DNA of 12,500 nucleotides from Monoplex corrugatus (Eukaryota; Mollusca; Gastropoda; Littorinimorpha; Ranellidae): positions 45,506,398 through 45,518,897 of the forward strand of contig JAPXFY010000022.1 in the NCBI GenBank assembly GCA_030674185.1, read 5' to 3'. The notes beneath the pieces are model-generated. The model was not told where the DNA came from. It saw nothing but the letters and a program-made list of their open reading frames with translations, and did no database searches. Both the position numbers and the translations under genes were made by a program. Numbering within the stretch: position 1 is the stretch's first letter; each line of letters opens with the position of its first letter. Of the stretch, positions 1 through 8,622 are shown in pieces.

Positions 1-1019
1 GATGCTGTCTCCCTATTAATGCACAACATCTTGCAGCATTTGGAATCCCCCAAAACATACGCGCGCATTCTTTTTGTAGATTTTAGCTCTGCCTTTAACA
101 CAATTGTCCCAGCAAAACTCTGTAGCAAACTTCTAGAGCTCAAAATCAGTCATCAAATGTGTAAATGGATATTAGATTTCCTCCTAAATAGAAAACAAAT
201 TGTCAAAATCAGTGGTCTGAGTTCTAGTCCCCTGACATTGAACACTGGCGCGCCTCAAGGTTGTGTTCTGTCACTGCTCTTATTCACTTTGTTTACAAAT
301 GATTGGTCTCTACTCATGACTCTCTGATGTTTTTTAACTTCTCTGACGACACAACAGTTGAAGGGCTCCTCAAAAATAGCGATGAGTCTCACTATTTAAG
401 TGAGATAGACAAATTAGTTCGCTGGTGCGACAACAACAACTTAGAGTTAACCATTCTGAAAACAAAGGAAATTATTATAGACAATAGAAGAAAAAAGACA
501 CCACTATCTCCCCTAGTGATCAAGGGAGACACGGTAGAAGTAGTAGACACGTTTAAACTTTTGGGAACAACAATTTCGAATTCGTTAAAGCGGGAGGAAA
601 ACACAAAACTAATCATTAAAAAATCACAGCAGTCTCTCTGTTTCCTTCGTCAGCTTAAAAAGTTTGGGGTTAGCCAGTCTATCTTGATTCAGTTTTACCG
701 AGCAGTGATAGAAAGTGTTTTAACTTTCTCTATCACAGTCTGGTATGGTACCTGTACAACAACTGGGAAAAATGGCTTAAACAGAATTGTCAGCATTGCC
801 TCCAAGATCATCGGCATTACTCTTCCTTCCATCGATTCCATCTACGAAAAACGAACTAAGAAGAAGGTTAAATCTATCATAGCTGACAAAGATCACCCTG
901 CGAACAGTCTGTTCACTCCACTTCCTTCAGGAAAGCGCTTTCGTTCCATCAAAGCCAGAACGTGTCGCTTTAAAGGTAGTTTTAATGTAAGGGCTGCCCG
1001 TCACCCTGTTTCCCTGTAG
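1..1019 (+). pseudogene. Broken reverse transcriptase of a CR1/L2/Rex1-like non-LTR retrotransposon (LINE)
   Basis: This is the C-terminal half of a LINE reverse transcriptase, the enzyme that copies element RNA into DNA at the target site. The frame is open from base 1, so the N-terminal part (endonuclease, early fingers) lies outside the window. Visible RT motifs are the catalytic motif A FVDFSSAF (Asp at 79-81), motif B NTGAPQGC (GAPQG at 247-261) and motif C FSDD (339-350), where the usual FADD/YADD carries Ser for Ala. A one-base loss near 302-306 moves the reading from frame 1 to frame 3, so the catalytic core is split between two frames. Downstream are FKLLGTTIS, LTFSITVWYG and a C-terminal LPSGKRFR region. 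That tail is typical of the CR1/L2/Rex1 group, which is my clade inference. The stop is TAG at 1017-1019. It reads as a dead copy, recent enough to keep long open frames. Confidence 0.93.
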
Positions 1020-1489
1020 ACCTCTTTTTGTTGTGTGTATCTGCTAGACTTACATCCTTACATCATTACATCCTCTTGCTTTTACTGATGTGTTAATCAT
1101 TTGCATCATAAATTCGTGTCTTAGTTACAATTTTTTCTCTTATCCTGTGATGAACTTATTCTTAACCAAGTTTATAAGAGCTATTTATCTTGTCTTTGAA
1201 CTCTAATCCTCAGTCTGCATACTCGAAGGAGGGCTTATGGAAATTCGGTGATAGTTTCTAGAAGGAACTTTATGTGCCTTTTTACCTGTTCGTTATTACT
1301 GTTAATTGATAAACTGTTTTAATTCCTCAGGCTTGGATAATTTTTTCAACTTGCGTTAGAATGTATTCTTAAAAAAATAGTTTGTTATGTATCAGAGCTT
1401 CTTCACCTGTCTTTGGTTTTTAGTCTTGCGCATGTAAAGAGGGGGAGGAAAGTAAGAGAATAATTTTTACCTTATGTTGTTTAAGTCCC
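1020..1489 (+). other. 3' flank of the LINE, probable 3' UTR and unrecognised AT-rich DNA
   Basis: This directly follows the RT stop codon. It is AT-rich and has no long ORF. A short repeat of ttacatc-type units lies near 1050-1078 and an A-run near 1371-1377. Some of it is presumably the LINE's 3' UTR, but I see no clear terminal repeat or tail that would fix the end of the element. Confidence 0.4.
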
Positions 1490-1491
1490 GT

Positions 1492-1538
<47 letters not shown>

Positions 1539-1581
1539 TGTGTATCTGTGTGTGCGTGAGTGCGTGTGTGGGTGTGGGTGC
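1490..1581 (+). repeat. (TG)n microsatellite, interrupted
   Basis: About 90 bp of GT dinucleotides. The core at 1500-1533 is pure; after it come variants with extra G or C (gtgggtg, gtgcgtg) running to the sequence gcatgcgtacg. The interruptions suggest an ageing tract. The minus-strand reading frame through it (threonine-histidine repeats) is an artefact. Confidence 0.95.
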
Positions 1582-2149
1582 ATGCGTACGTCATGGCTGC
1601 ATTTTCCCAGCCATTCTGACACCCTCTAGTTACTACCTTTCTGCCAGCCGGCATCACCTGTGAGTGCAATTTTTAGCCAGGCAGGTTTGACCAGAGTCCA
1701 TCACTCTACAGCAGTGCTTTGTAACTGCTGCGATCTTTCGGGAGGGACTGAGTGTAGTAAGTGACTGATATTGGCACAGAGTAAGTCTACTCGAATCTAG
1801 GTCAGTCTGTAAGCCTTTACTTCCACGTGCGCCTGTGCCTCGCCACGGGACAGTGAGGGTGGTGTGGAGAGCGGAAGGAGAGGGACAGATGCGCGCTGTT
1901 AATTAGCTGGCAGGGGCAGAACCAAAAGTGGCCAGCTAAGGTGTCTCGGATTTGGGCGGCATGGCATGAGTGTGTGTGTGTTGTGTGCGTGTGTTTCTTC
2001 GATTCCGTGGATGACTGACGAATTTGTCTTTTATGATGTTGAATATTGTTATTGTTGTGAGGTGTGAGTGTGATTGTATGCATAGCCAAAACATTTTCCT
2101 TGTGTCTGTGCACTGGGCTAAAATAAAATCTTTAAATCTTGTTATCTTG
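1582..2149. other. Intergenic stretch with no recognised feature
   Basis: Unique-looking sequence of mixed composition. It holds a short GT-rich patch near 1969-1993 and no credible ORF, RNA gene or mobile-element terminus that I can recognise. The AAATAAA-like string near 2120 is not preceded by any coding sequence, so I do not call it a polyadenylation signal. Confidence 0.5.
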
Positions 2150-2176
2150 TTATCTATCTATCTATCTATCTATCTA

Positions 2177-2211
<35 letters not shown>

Positions 2212-2333
2212 ATATCTATCTGTCTATCTATCCATCCATCTATCTATCTATCCATCCATCTGTCTGTCTATCTATCTATCTATCTATCTATCTATCATCT
2301 GTCTGTCTGTCTGTCTGTCTATCGATCTATCTG
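2150..2333 (+). repeat. (TATC)n tetranucleotide microsatellite with TCCA and TGTC variants
   Basis: About 184 bp of tatc/atct units. TCCA-type variants lie near 2231-2260 and a TGTC block near 2298-2320, so the array is compound. On the plus strand it reads as open Leu-Ser-Ile-Tyr repeats, which is why long spurious ORFs cross it. Confidence 0.97.
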
Positions 2334-2891
2334 TTTTCAATTTTCATAAACCGAAGTTACATGTAGTATGTGAGTCACCAACCTCTTTCGTAATATCATT
2401 ATTCTGTTTTAATATCTGTTTGCGCACTGTGCGTTGTCTCTTAAATGTCAGTCAGTATTGGGTTTTCGTCTGTTTGCTCTGTAAACATATCTATTTGGCC
2501 TGCACTACCGAGCCAGCGAGTTTATACACGTTGAAAAAAGTGATACGGATTTAGATAGTAAACAAAGGGGGGTCAGGGAAAAGTACTATATAACAGTTGG
2601 TTGAGGAATATTTTTGGTTCATTTATTTTGTATTCACCAACCGACCTCCTTACATACACAGACACTTGTCGCTCATTCTGGCTCCCAGCCACACCACCAA
2701 CGGCGTGGTTTACTCTGTGGCTTAGCCCAGTGTCAAGAACTGTCAATATTAAACTACCCTGCGGACACCCACCGGAGAAGACTTCGTACTGCTGCTGCAT
2801 AAGCTGGTCAAAGTTGTACAACAGTTTCTGTTTTAATTCAAAATGCCCCGGACATCACAATCCACTAAGCCTACTTGTCGATAGTCACGAC
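2334..2891. other. Intergenic stretch with no recognised feature
   Basis: There is no protein similarity that I recognise in any frame. A minus-strand frame at 2573-2821 and a plus-strand frame starting at 2601 are both open here, but neither shows a domain and the plus one runs straight into the following microsatellite. I treat this as non-coding. Confidence 0.5.
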
Positions 2892-2907
2892 AACAACGGT
2901 AATGGTA

Positions 2908-2959
<52 letters not shown>

Positions 2960-3031
2960 CACAACAACAACAATAACATCAACAATGATAATAATTATAA
3001 TAATAACAACAACAATAATAATGATAATAAC

Positions 3032-3064
<33 letters not shown>

Positions 3065-3160
3065 AGTAGTCATCATAATAATGATAATAATAACAATGAT
3101 ATTAATGATAATGACAATAATAATGATAAGAATAACAATAGCAATAAATACTCAAATAAT
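2892..3160 (+). repeat. Trinucleotide-rich tract: two (GAT)n blocks joined by degenerate AAT/AAC units
   Basis: A pure (GAT)n block at 2908-2959 is followed by a caa/aat/aac mosaic. A second (GAT)n block at 3032-3064 is followed by a further ataatg/aataac mosaic. The nearby LINE copies also end in GAT units, so a LINE tail could have seeded this tract, but no LINE body adjoins it. The poly-Asp reading on the plus strand is an artefact. Confidence 0.93.
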
Positions 3161-3264
3161 CATAAACATACTCACATTTATGAGGTGCTATATCACAATG
3201 CACAAATCAGATCAAAGTGCACACCTCAGTCGTGGTATAAAACAGTGAAGAATCATCTTAGTGA

Positions 3265-3753
3265 AGAGACAGTTACCACTGTCCACCCTCCAGAATCAGC
3301 CAAGCCAAAACAGCGATCAAGAAGATGAAAAGCATTATTACCAACAAATGCCTATCAATTAACATCAGGAAGAGAGTTCTTGAAAGTTATATAGAACCGA
3401 TCATGTTACACGGTTGTGAGGCGTGGACTGTCAACATGCAAAGCCAGAACAAGATTGAGGCAGCTGAGATGTGGTTTTTAAGAAGAATGTTGAGAGTTCC
3501 ATGGACAGCAAAGAAAACAAACGAGACAGTCCTGATAGAGGCAGACACGAGAAGACCATTCATGAGGAAGATTAGGAAAAGACAGGCAACATTTGTCGGC
3601 CATTTTATGAGGAAAGGGGAATTAGAGCACCTGGTCACAACAGGAAAGCTGGAGGGAAAGAGAGCACCAGGTAGACCCAGGGAAAAAATATTGGACGGAC
3701 TTGCTGAGTGGCTGAGGAAAGAGAGGGCGGCAACAAGGGATAGATGTATATGA
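3265..3753 (+). pseudogene. C-terminal fragment of a second non-LTR retrotransposon reverse transcriptase
   Basis: The frame opens after a stop at 3262-3264. Clear similarity to LINE protein begins around 3289 (RISQAK, then KKMKSIITN) and runs to the stop at 3751-3753. Signature strings are RKRVLESYIEPIMLHGCEAW, then MWFLRRMLRVPWTAKK, then ATFVGHFMR, and LVTTGKLEGKRAPGRPREK near the end. This is the region after the RT catalytic core in the many animal LINE proteins that share the 'GCEAW...FLRRMLR' pattern. The catalytic core and endonuclease are absent, as expected of a 5'-truncated insertion. The clade (RTE-like or I-like) cannot be settled from this piece. It differs from the element at 1-1019. 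The remaining frame has no internal stops, so the copy looks younger than its minus-strand relative at 6904-7440. Confidence 0.9.
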
Positions 3754-3807
3754 AGGGCCATGATCGCCAACGTTATGTGGCAAGGCACTTGATGATGATG
3801 ATGATGA
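3754..3807 (+). mobile_element. 3' terminus of the same LINE: very short 3' UTR and GAT-type tail
   Basis: Only about 40 bp separate the stop codon from the tail, which reads ggcaaggcacttgatgatga and then more GAT units to about 3807. The minus-strand copy ends the same way (catcatcatcat then gtgccctgccgcat on the plus strand at 6907-6931). The shared end therefore defines the true 3' terminus of the family. A short 3' UTR with a trinucleotide tail fits RTE- and I-type LINEs. Confidence 0.82.
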
Positions 3808-3993
3808 CCTCCAAACCCAGCCCCCAGGAGAACGACAGACCTTAGCGCTAAGTGACCTAGATACAGAGATGCACTGTCCCATCCTTCAGACTATGAGTGG
3901 TCGACATCGTGGTCAACAGTTATTGTGGGCCTTCATGAAGGGTAAAAGAGCAGTATCCTGAAGGCACTTTTCTTCTGAGGAATTGTATTGTGG
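3808..3993. other. Unrecognised sequence after the LINE
   Basis: Mixed-composition DNA with no ORF or repeat unit that I can name. It lies between the LINE tail and the first copy of the 41-bp direct repeat. Confidence 0.4.
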
Positions 3994-4416
3994 CCCTGGA
4001 TTCTATTTTTGCTAGTCCCTCTCCTGTTGAATAGCAGCTGCTCTGCGCTGTTCATACGTCAACAAGAAACACCACAAGGATGCGGATGGGACCCGGAACA
4101 CCAATGCCTCACGACTCTCCGGACACTCATCTCCCAAGCTCCCGATGCCAATTGACAGTCGTTTCTGCAAGCAAATGGTTGGGGGCTGGGGGGTGGGGTG
4201 GGGGTGCTGTCCGATGCGTTGCATGACCCATTCGGACCCAGTCATCAGTTACATTCTTCACAAACCGAATGGCAAGGTGATGAGATGACAAACCTCGGGA
4301 GATAGCCACACAACGCGCACCAACCAGGTCCAGCCCAGCCTCTGGACCAAGAGAGAATGGAAGACCCCTCTCTCGCCCTAGATTCTGATTTTGCTAGTCC
4401 CTCTCTTGTTGAATAG
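3994..4416 (+). repeat. Block bounded by an imperfect 41-bp direct repeat
   Basis: The two copies lie at 3994-4034 and 4376-4416. Both contain the string ttttgctagtccctctc followed by ttgaatag, with about four mismatches overall. The period is 382 bp. The intervening 341 bp is unlike anything I recognise. The right copy ends exactly where the tRNA-derived SINE begins. This could be the remains of a tandem duplication, or terminal direct repeats of an unknown element. It is too long and too diverged for an ordinary target-site duplication. Confidence 0.75.
4181..4204 (+). other. G-quadruplex motif
   Basis: Four G-runs of 5, 6, 4 and 5 bases are separated by loops of CT, T and T, which meets the strict quadruplex pattern with very short loops. 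It lies within the block between the 41-bp direct repeats. No gene is adjacent, so no regulatory role is implied. Confidence 0.8.
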
Positions 4417-4844
4417 AGAGAAGAGTGGCAGAATGGTTCAGATGTTCGCCTGCCAATAACTAAACTCGAGGTACCAGTGTTCGCTCCCCGTATAGCCCTC
4501 GACTTTTCTCTTCAGTTTGACAGGAAAATCGAACTGAACGTCTAGATCCTTCGGAAGGGGACGAAAAACAAGTCGGCCCCATGTGCCTTCTGGCTGCGCA
4601 CGCTAAAGATCCCACGGCAGTTGAAAATCGTGAAAAGCAGGGCATTGCCTGGCTGCCTTGGTAAAAAAGCATTGAAGAAACAGATTGATTTCCCAGGTCC
4701 CACTACTTGAAGACTAATTAGCCTTCCAGCCATTCTGAAGTCTTGGATTAAAACAAAAAGTGAATATTAATTTAAAGCTAGGGAGAGGAGATGGGCGCCG
4801 CCCTCGTAGTGCTGGCCCCAGGAAAAGTTGAGGTCTCTGCCACT
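4416..4844 (+). mobile_element. tRNA-derived SINE, copy 1 (plus strand)
   Basis: A non-autonomous retroposon of about 430 bp. Its limits come from alignment with the reverse complement of 7911-8330: both copies share sequence from agaagagtggcagaatgg at the 5' end to ctctgccac at the 3' end. The head carries tRNA-like RNA polymerase III promoter boxes. The body includes the segment ctggctgcgcacgctaaaga (4590-4609) and a 3' half with gattgatttcccaggtccca (4683-4702), then an AT-rich part and a GC-rich end. The body after the tRNA head could be one of the conserved central domains known from molluscan SINEs, but I cannot assign which. The minisatellite starts at the base after the SINE end. Confidence 0.82.
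4426..4488 (+). promoter_or_regulatory. Internal Pol III promoter of SINE copy 1 (A box and B box)
   Basis: The A box TGGCAGAATGG at 4426-4436 fits the consensus TRGYNNANNNG. A B box-like TGTTCGCTCCC lies at 4478-4488, against RGTTCGANNCC, with the A at position seven replaced by C. The roughly 52-bp spacing suits a tRNA with a longer variable arm, such as Leu or Ser types. The B box of copy 2 (GGTTCGCTCTC) is closer at its first base. Confidence 0.65.
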
Positions 4845-5505
<661 letters not shown>

Positions 5506-5805
5506 GTCCCAGTCTCCCACCTCACGCACAACTCTGGGTACATACAGGCAAATCACGATGACACACATTTCACAATTGTGTAGAGTTTTTTCAAGATGGA
5601 TTCATCCCATACAGACATGTCCATATGCGCTCTTCATAAATCTGCTGGTGATGATCTCGCAGACCTCTTGAGCCTGTGCAAACCCTAAGCACCAGCAAAG
5701 ATCTTGATGATAATAATTTGACCTATATAGTGCAAACAGTCAATATCAAAAGCACTTAATGCAAGTAGAACAAACAATGTAAACACACACACATGCCAAC
5801 TTTGG
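5506..5805. other. Intergenic stretch with no firm feature
   Basis: About 300 bp of unrecognised sequence. The part near 5707-5765 (gataataatttgacctatat, then agcacttaatgc) has the look of a decayed dispersed repeat, but I cannot identify it. No credible coding sequence is present. Confidence 0.4.
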
Positions 5806-5881
5806 AAGCTGAGCCAGAGTACATTCAGCCTGTTAAGTGTTTGACCATTGACCCATGTTGTCATCCTCTGTCTATCTACCC

Positions 5882-5884
<3 letters not shown>

Positions 5885-5920
<36 letters not shown>

Positions 5921-5970
5921 ACACACACACACACACATACACACACATACACATATACACGCATGCACAC
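5885..5970 (+). repeat. (CA)n microsatellite
   Basis: About 86 bp of CA with TA interruptions (5916, 5938 and later). The tract decays at its 3' end into acatatacacgcatgcacac. It directly follows copy A of the duplicated segment. Confidence 0.95.
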
Positions 5971-6005
5971 AAACAACAAAATCAATAACCACCAAAACCC
6001 GCGCG

Positions 6006-6025
6006 CACCCACCCACCCACACACA

Positions 6026-6101
<76 letters not shown>
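6006..6101 (+). repeat. (CA)n microsatellite with CCCA-rich start
   Basis: The tract begins with cacccacccacccac-type units and becomes pure CA from about 6030 to 6100. It directly precedes copy B of the duplicated segment. Confidence 0.95.
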
Positions 6102-6103
<2 letters not shown>

Positions 6104-6178
6104 ATACTGAGTTAGATTACACTCGGTCTGTTAGACGTGTGATCCTTGGCCCAGATTGTCATCCTCTCGCTCTAGCCC

Positions 6179-6182
<4 letters not shown>

Positions 6183-6233
<51 letters not shown>

Positions 6234-6241
6234 AGAGAGAA

Positions 6242-6319
<78 letters not shown>
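6183..6319 (+). repeat. (GA)n purine tract
   Basis: About 137 bp of GA interrupted once by a C at 6230 and by a few extra A or G bases. An uninterrupted purine run of 89 nt covers 6231-6319. Such mirror-symmetric purine tracts can form triplex (H-DNA). The run follows copy B of the duplicated segment. Confidence 0.96.
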
Positions 6320-6320
<1 letters not shown>

Positions 6321-6380
6321 CGCAATGAATCACAATCAGTGAAAAAAATTTCAGCAATTTATTCAGTAAGGCCAGAGCCC

Positions 6381-6525
6381 CATTTAAAGGGGTGTGAACG
6401 AACACATTATAAACATTATGGAAGCACAACTTGTAATACATAGTCGATAGTCGTCTCATTTGAAGGGGTGTGAACACATTATAAACATTATGTAAGCACA
6501 CATTATAACACATATTCGTTCTTTG
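6381..6525 (+). repeat. 76-bp tandem repeat, two copies
   Basis: Copy 1 starts at 6381 and copy 2 at 6457. Both begin with cattt(a/g)aaggggtgtgaac and share cacattataaacattatg, then gaagcaca/taagcaca. The second copy lacks four bases (cgaa) after the shared gtgaa and has a modified end. There is no protein frame across both. Confidence 0.88.
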
Positions 6526-6903
6526 ATAATGCATACTTCAAATATTTTGGAATAATTACGAACAGAAATATGGCAACACACGTCTAAACAGCTCTTAAGA
6601 GAAGAGAGTTTGCCTTACCCTAATGTAAAAGTCTATTGACGTGAAAAGTTAAATTCTAGTGAAGTGTGTCTGTCAAACTTATTTATATGTTCCTGAGTAA
6701 ATACATTAGGAATGCCGCCTTAACATCACCCCATCAGGGATCTATCAACACAGCCAACCAGACTGCAAAAAAAAAAAATTCATGTGGCCAAAATGAGGAT
6801 GGGGGAGGGGAGAAGGAGGGTGAAAGGTTGAAGATTTCACCCCATCTCCCAGATCAACATGTGTGCAGTCCCTGTTTATGTCTTAAACTTCATTCGTGAC
6901 CCT
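6526..6903. other. Intergenic stretch with no recognised feature
   Basis: AT-rich DNA with an A-run at about 6766-6778 and a purine-rich patch near 6795-6825. A short plus-strand frame at 6666-6899 shows no domain. I see no mobile-element terminus until the GAT-type LINE tail at 6904. Confidence 0.45.
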
Positions 6904-7440
6904 GATCATCATCATCATGTGCCCTGCCGCATGGCCTTGGCGATCATGGCCCTCCATATGCATTTTTCCCATGTCGCCGCAGGAACATGTTCCACCCTGT
7001 CCTCAGCCACCCTTCAAGTCCGTCCAATATTTTCTCCCTGGGTCTACCTGCCGCTCTTTTCTTCCAGTTTTCCTGTTGTGACCAGGTGCTCTAATTCCCC
7101 TTTCCTCATAAAAATGGCCTATAAATGTTGCTTGTCTTTTCCTAATCTTTTTTTTTTATCAACGATCTTTGTGTCTGCCTCCATCAAGACTGTCTCCATT
7201 TTTTTTCTTTGCTGTCCATGGAACTCTCAACATTCTTCTTAGAAACCACATTTTGGCTGCCTCAATCTTCTTCTGGCTTTGCGTGTTGACTGTCCACGTC
7301 TCACAACCATGTAATAGTGTCGGTTGTATATGACATTCAAGAACTCTCTTCCTGATGTTGACTGATCGGCATTTTTGGTCAGAATGCTTTTCGTCTTCTT
7401 GAATACTGTTTTGGCATGGCCGATTCCGCTGGCTATTTCT
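6904..7440 (-). pseudogene. Decayed minus-strand copy of the LINE found at 3265-3807
   Basis: Read on the minus strand, this copy extends from about 7440 down to the GAT-type tail at 6904-6919. It shares with the plus-strand copy the strings GCETWTVNTQSQKKIEAAK and MWFLRRMLRVPWTAKK, and it reaches slightly further upstream (a DGRCTSEIA-like segment near 7453-7429). It carries several frame breaks: one near 7360, before the RKRVLE segment, and others around the T-runs at 7198-7207 and 7148-7157. Only the C-terminal region is present, so it is 5'-truncated, and it is clearly more decayed than the plus-strand copy. It had the same type of target insertion and tail, so it is an independent insertion of the same family. 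No function is expected. Confidence 0.88.
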
Positions 7441-7502
7441 GATGTGCATCTGCCGTCTGGTGAGATGACCGTTCATGTGTATACACTGGTAGAACATCAA
7501 AT

Positions 7503-7640
7503 TATGCACGTTAAATATCCTGTACGTAATGTCAGTGTCCTGGCGACATGAAAACACCCAGTATGCACGCCCACCGAAGAGAGAGTATGAGGACTGTGCA
7601 GCCGATACTGCATGCGCAGTGTGTGCAAAAACAACGTGCA
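7503..7640 (+). mobile_element. Probable diverged SINE body (gastropod-type repeat)
   Basis: The sequence begins tatgcacgttaaatatcctg and contains acacccagtatgcacgccca and gagagagtatgagg. From memory this order of motifs matches a dispersed repeat common in gastropod genomes and transcripts. The first motif also matches the core of the SINE at 4416-4844 (gcacgctaaagatccca). I see no tRNA-like head here, because the minus-strand LINE lies immediately upstream. The identity rests on recalled similarity, so it is tentative. Confidence 0.4.
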
Positions 7641-7713
7641 TATACACATCAGGTAAAAATCGGATGTGAAACAAACAAACAAACCAAACGAAAAACAAAA
7701 ACAGCCACTTAAA

Positions 7714-7875
7714 CAAGTTTCAGTTTTAGTTTCAGTTTCTCAAGATGACGTCTCCACGCTCGGAATGAATTCCATGTGCGCTAACGTCACAGGTGCCATG
7801 TGATGGAGAAGATCTAGAATGATCACGGCACAAGCCTTAAGCCTGCACATAAACCCACGTCCGGAGGTCCTACTT
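7714..7875 (+). mobile_element. Possible relic of another dispersed gastropod repeat
   Basis: It starts with the repeated motif gtttcagttttagtttcagt, then ttctcaagatgacgtctcca, and ends near a cttaagcctgcacataaacc segment. The order of motifs resembles, from memory, a short interspersed repeat frequent in gastropods. Divergence is high and no ends can be fixed. Confidence 0.3.
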
Positions 7876-7910
7876 AGATAGTTCCATAACCCTGTGGTCG
7901 TAGGGGAGTG

Positions 7911-8330
7911 AGGTGGCAGAGACCTCGGGGAAAGCACCACAAGGGCGGCGGCCTTCCTTCTCCGTCACTTCAAATTTATATTCACTTCTTTTTTAACCAA
8001 GACTTCGGAAAGGCAAGTAGGCTAATTGGTCTTCAAGGGGTGAGACCTGGGAAATCAACCTATCTCTCCAATGGTATTTTATCAAGGCAGCCGGGCGATG
8101 TCCTGATCTTCACGATTTTCAACAGCCGTGGGATCTTTAGCGTGCGCAGCCAGAAGGCAAACGGGTCCGTCTCGTTTTTTGTCACCTTCCGAAGGACTAG
8201 ACGTTCAGTTCGATTGTCCGGTCAAACTGAGGAGAAAAGTCGAGGCCTCTACGGAGAGCGAACCTTGGAACCTCGAGTTCAGTTATTGGCAGGCGAACGT
8301 CTGAACCATTCTGCCACTCTTCTCCACAAA
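7911..8330 (-). mobile_element. tRNA-derived SINE, copy 2 (minus strand)
   Basis: Read on the minus strand, the element starts near 8330 with ggagaagagtggcagaatgg and ends near 7911 with ctctgccac, matching copy 1 at 4416-4844 over its whole length apart from indels. The A box TGGCAGAATGG is at 8316-8306 and the B box GGTTCGCTCTC at 8264-8254, so the Pol III promoter is better preserved than in copy 1. The core gcgcacgctaaagatcccac lies at 8146-8127. A plus-strand reading frame at 7908-8480 overlaps it but is antisense to the SINE and shows no domain, so it is not a gene. Confidence 0.82.
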
Positions 8331-8357
8331 ACCATTCTGCCACTCTTCTGCCACAAA
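8305..8357 (-). repeat. 26-bp tandem duplication of the SINE 5' head, including the A box
   Basis: The string accattctgccactcttct occurs at 8305-8324 and again at 8331-8350, followed by ccacaaa in both, with one extra G in the second. On the minus strand this gives two successive A boxes, only the inner one followed by a B box. Copy 1 of the SINE lacks this duplication. Confidence 0.88.
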
Positions 8358-8622
8358 AACAAGAAACTGGCCCAGCCTTCGAATCGTCAATCCGTAACAT
8401 TTAGCAGTTCGCCACAGCCCAACCTCCTCTGGATGCTCAGGTTCAACTTAGCCTTCCTAAGCAGCGATTTCTTTTGTTAGGAATAATGATGTATCCATGG
8501 GTACTTTGATGAATCATCGATCGATGTGGCAGCCTCATTCTGTGCAGTTATGGCGGTTGCTATGCTGTAACGGGGAAATGAAAAATACCGTGTTGCAATA
8601 ACCAACATTATCTATGAAGTAT
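8358..8622. other. Intergenic stretch with no recognised feature
   Basis: Mixed-composition DNA between the minus-strand SINE and the inverted repeat. I see no ORF with a domain, no RNA gene and no repeat. Confidence 0.45.

Larger units (their letters stand above)
5806..6182 (+). repeat. Duplicated ~80-bp segment, each copy followed by a microsatellite
   Basis: Copy A lies at about 5808-5885 and copy B at about 6104-6182. They align with roughly three quarters identity, sharing ctgag, tagattaca/agagtacatt, ctgttag/ctgttaa, cctgt and the exact string ttgtcatcctct. Copy A runs into (CA)n, copy B into (GA)n. The period is about 296 bp. This is either a tandem duplication or two insertions of a short element that ends in a simple-repeat tail. 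Confidence 0.75.

Noticed and set aside
2024..2554. Long plus-strand ORF with Ile-Tyr-Leu-Ser repeats
   Set aside because: It is a translation of the (TATC)n microsatellite with unrelated flanks; no domain or codon bias supports a gene.
2601..3248. 215-residue plus-strand ORF with poly-Asp and poly-Ile/Met
   Set aside because: Two thirds of it is the GAT/AAT trinucleotide tract read in one frame; the N-terminal part shows no recognisable domain.
3387..3788. 133-residue minus-strand ORF
   Set aside because: It lies antisense to the LINE C-terminal coding fragment, whose plus-strand protein is clearly recognisable.
4420..4490. Functional tRNA gene
   Set aside because: A and B boxes are present, but the region cannot fold into a proper cloverleaf by eye and is followed by a repeat body found twice in the window.
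7908..8480. 190-residue plus-strand ORF
   Set aside because: It is antisense to the tRNA-derived SINE, and the homologous SINE copy at 4416-4844 accounts for the sequence.
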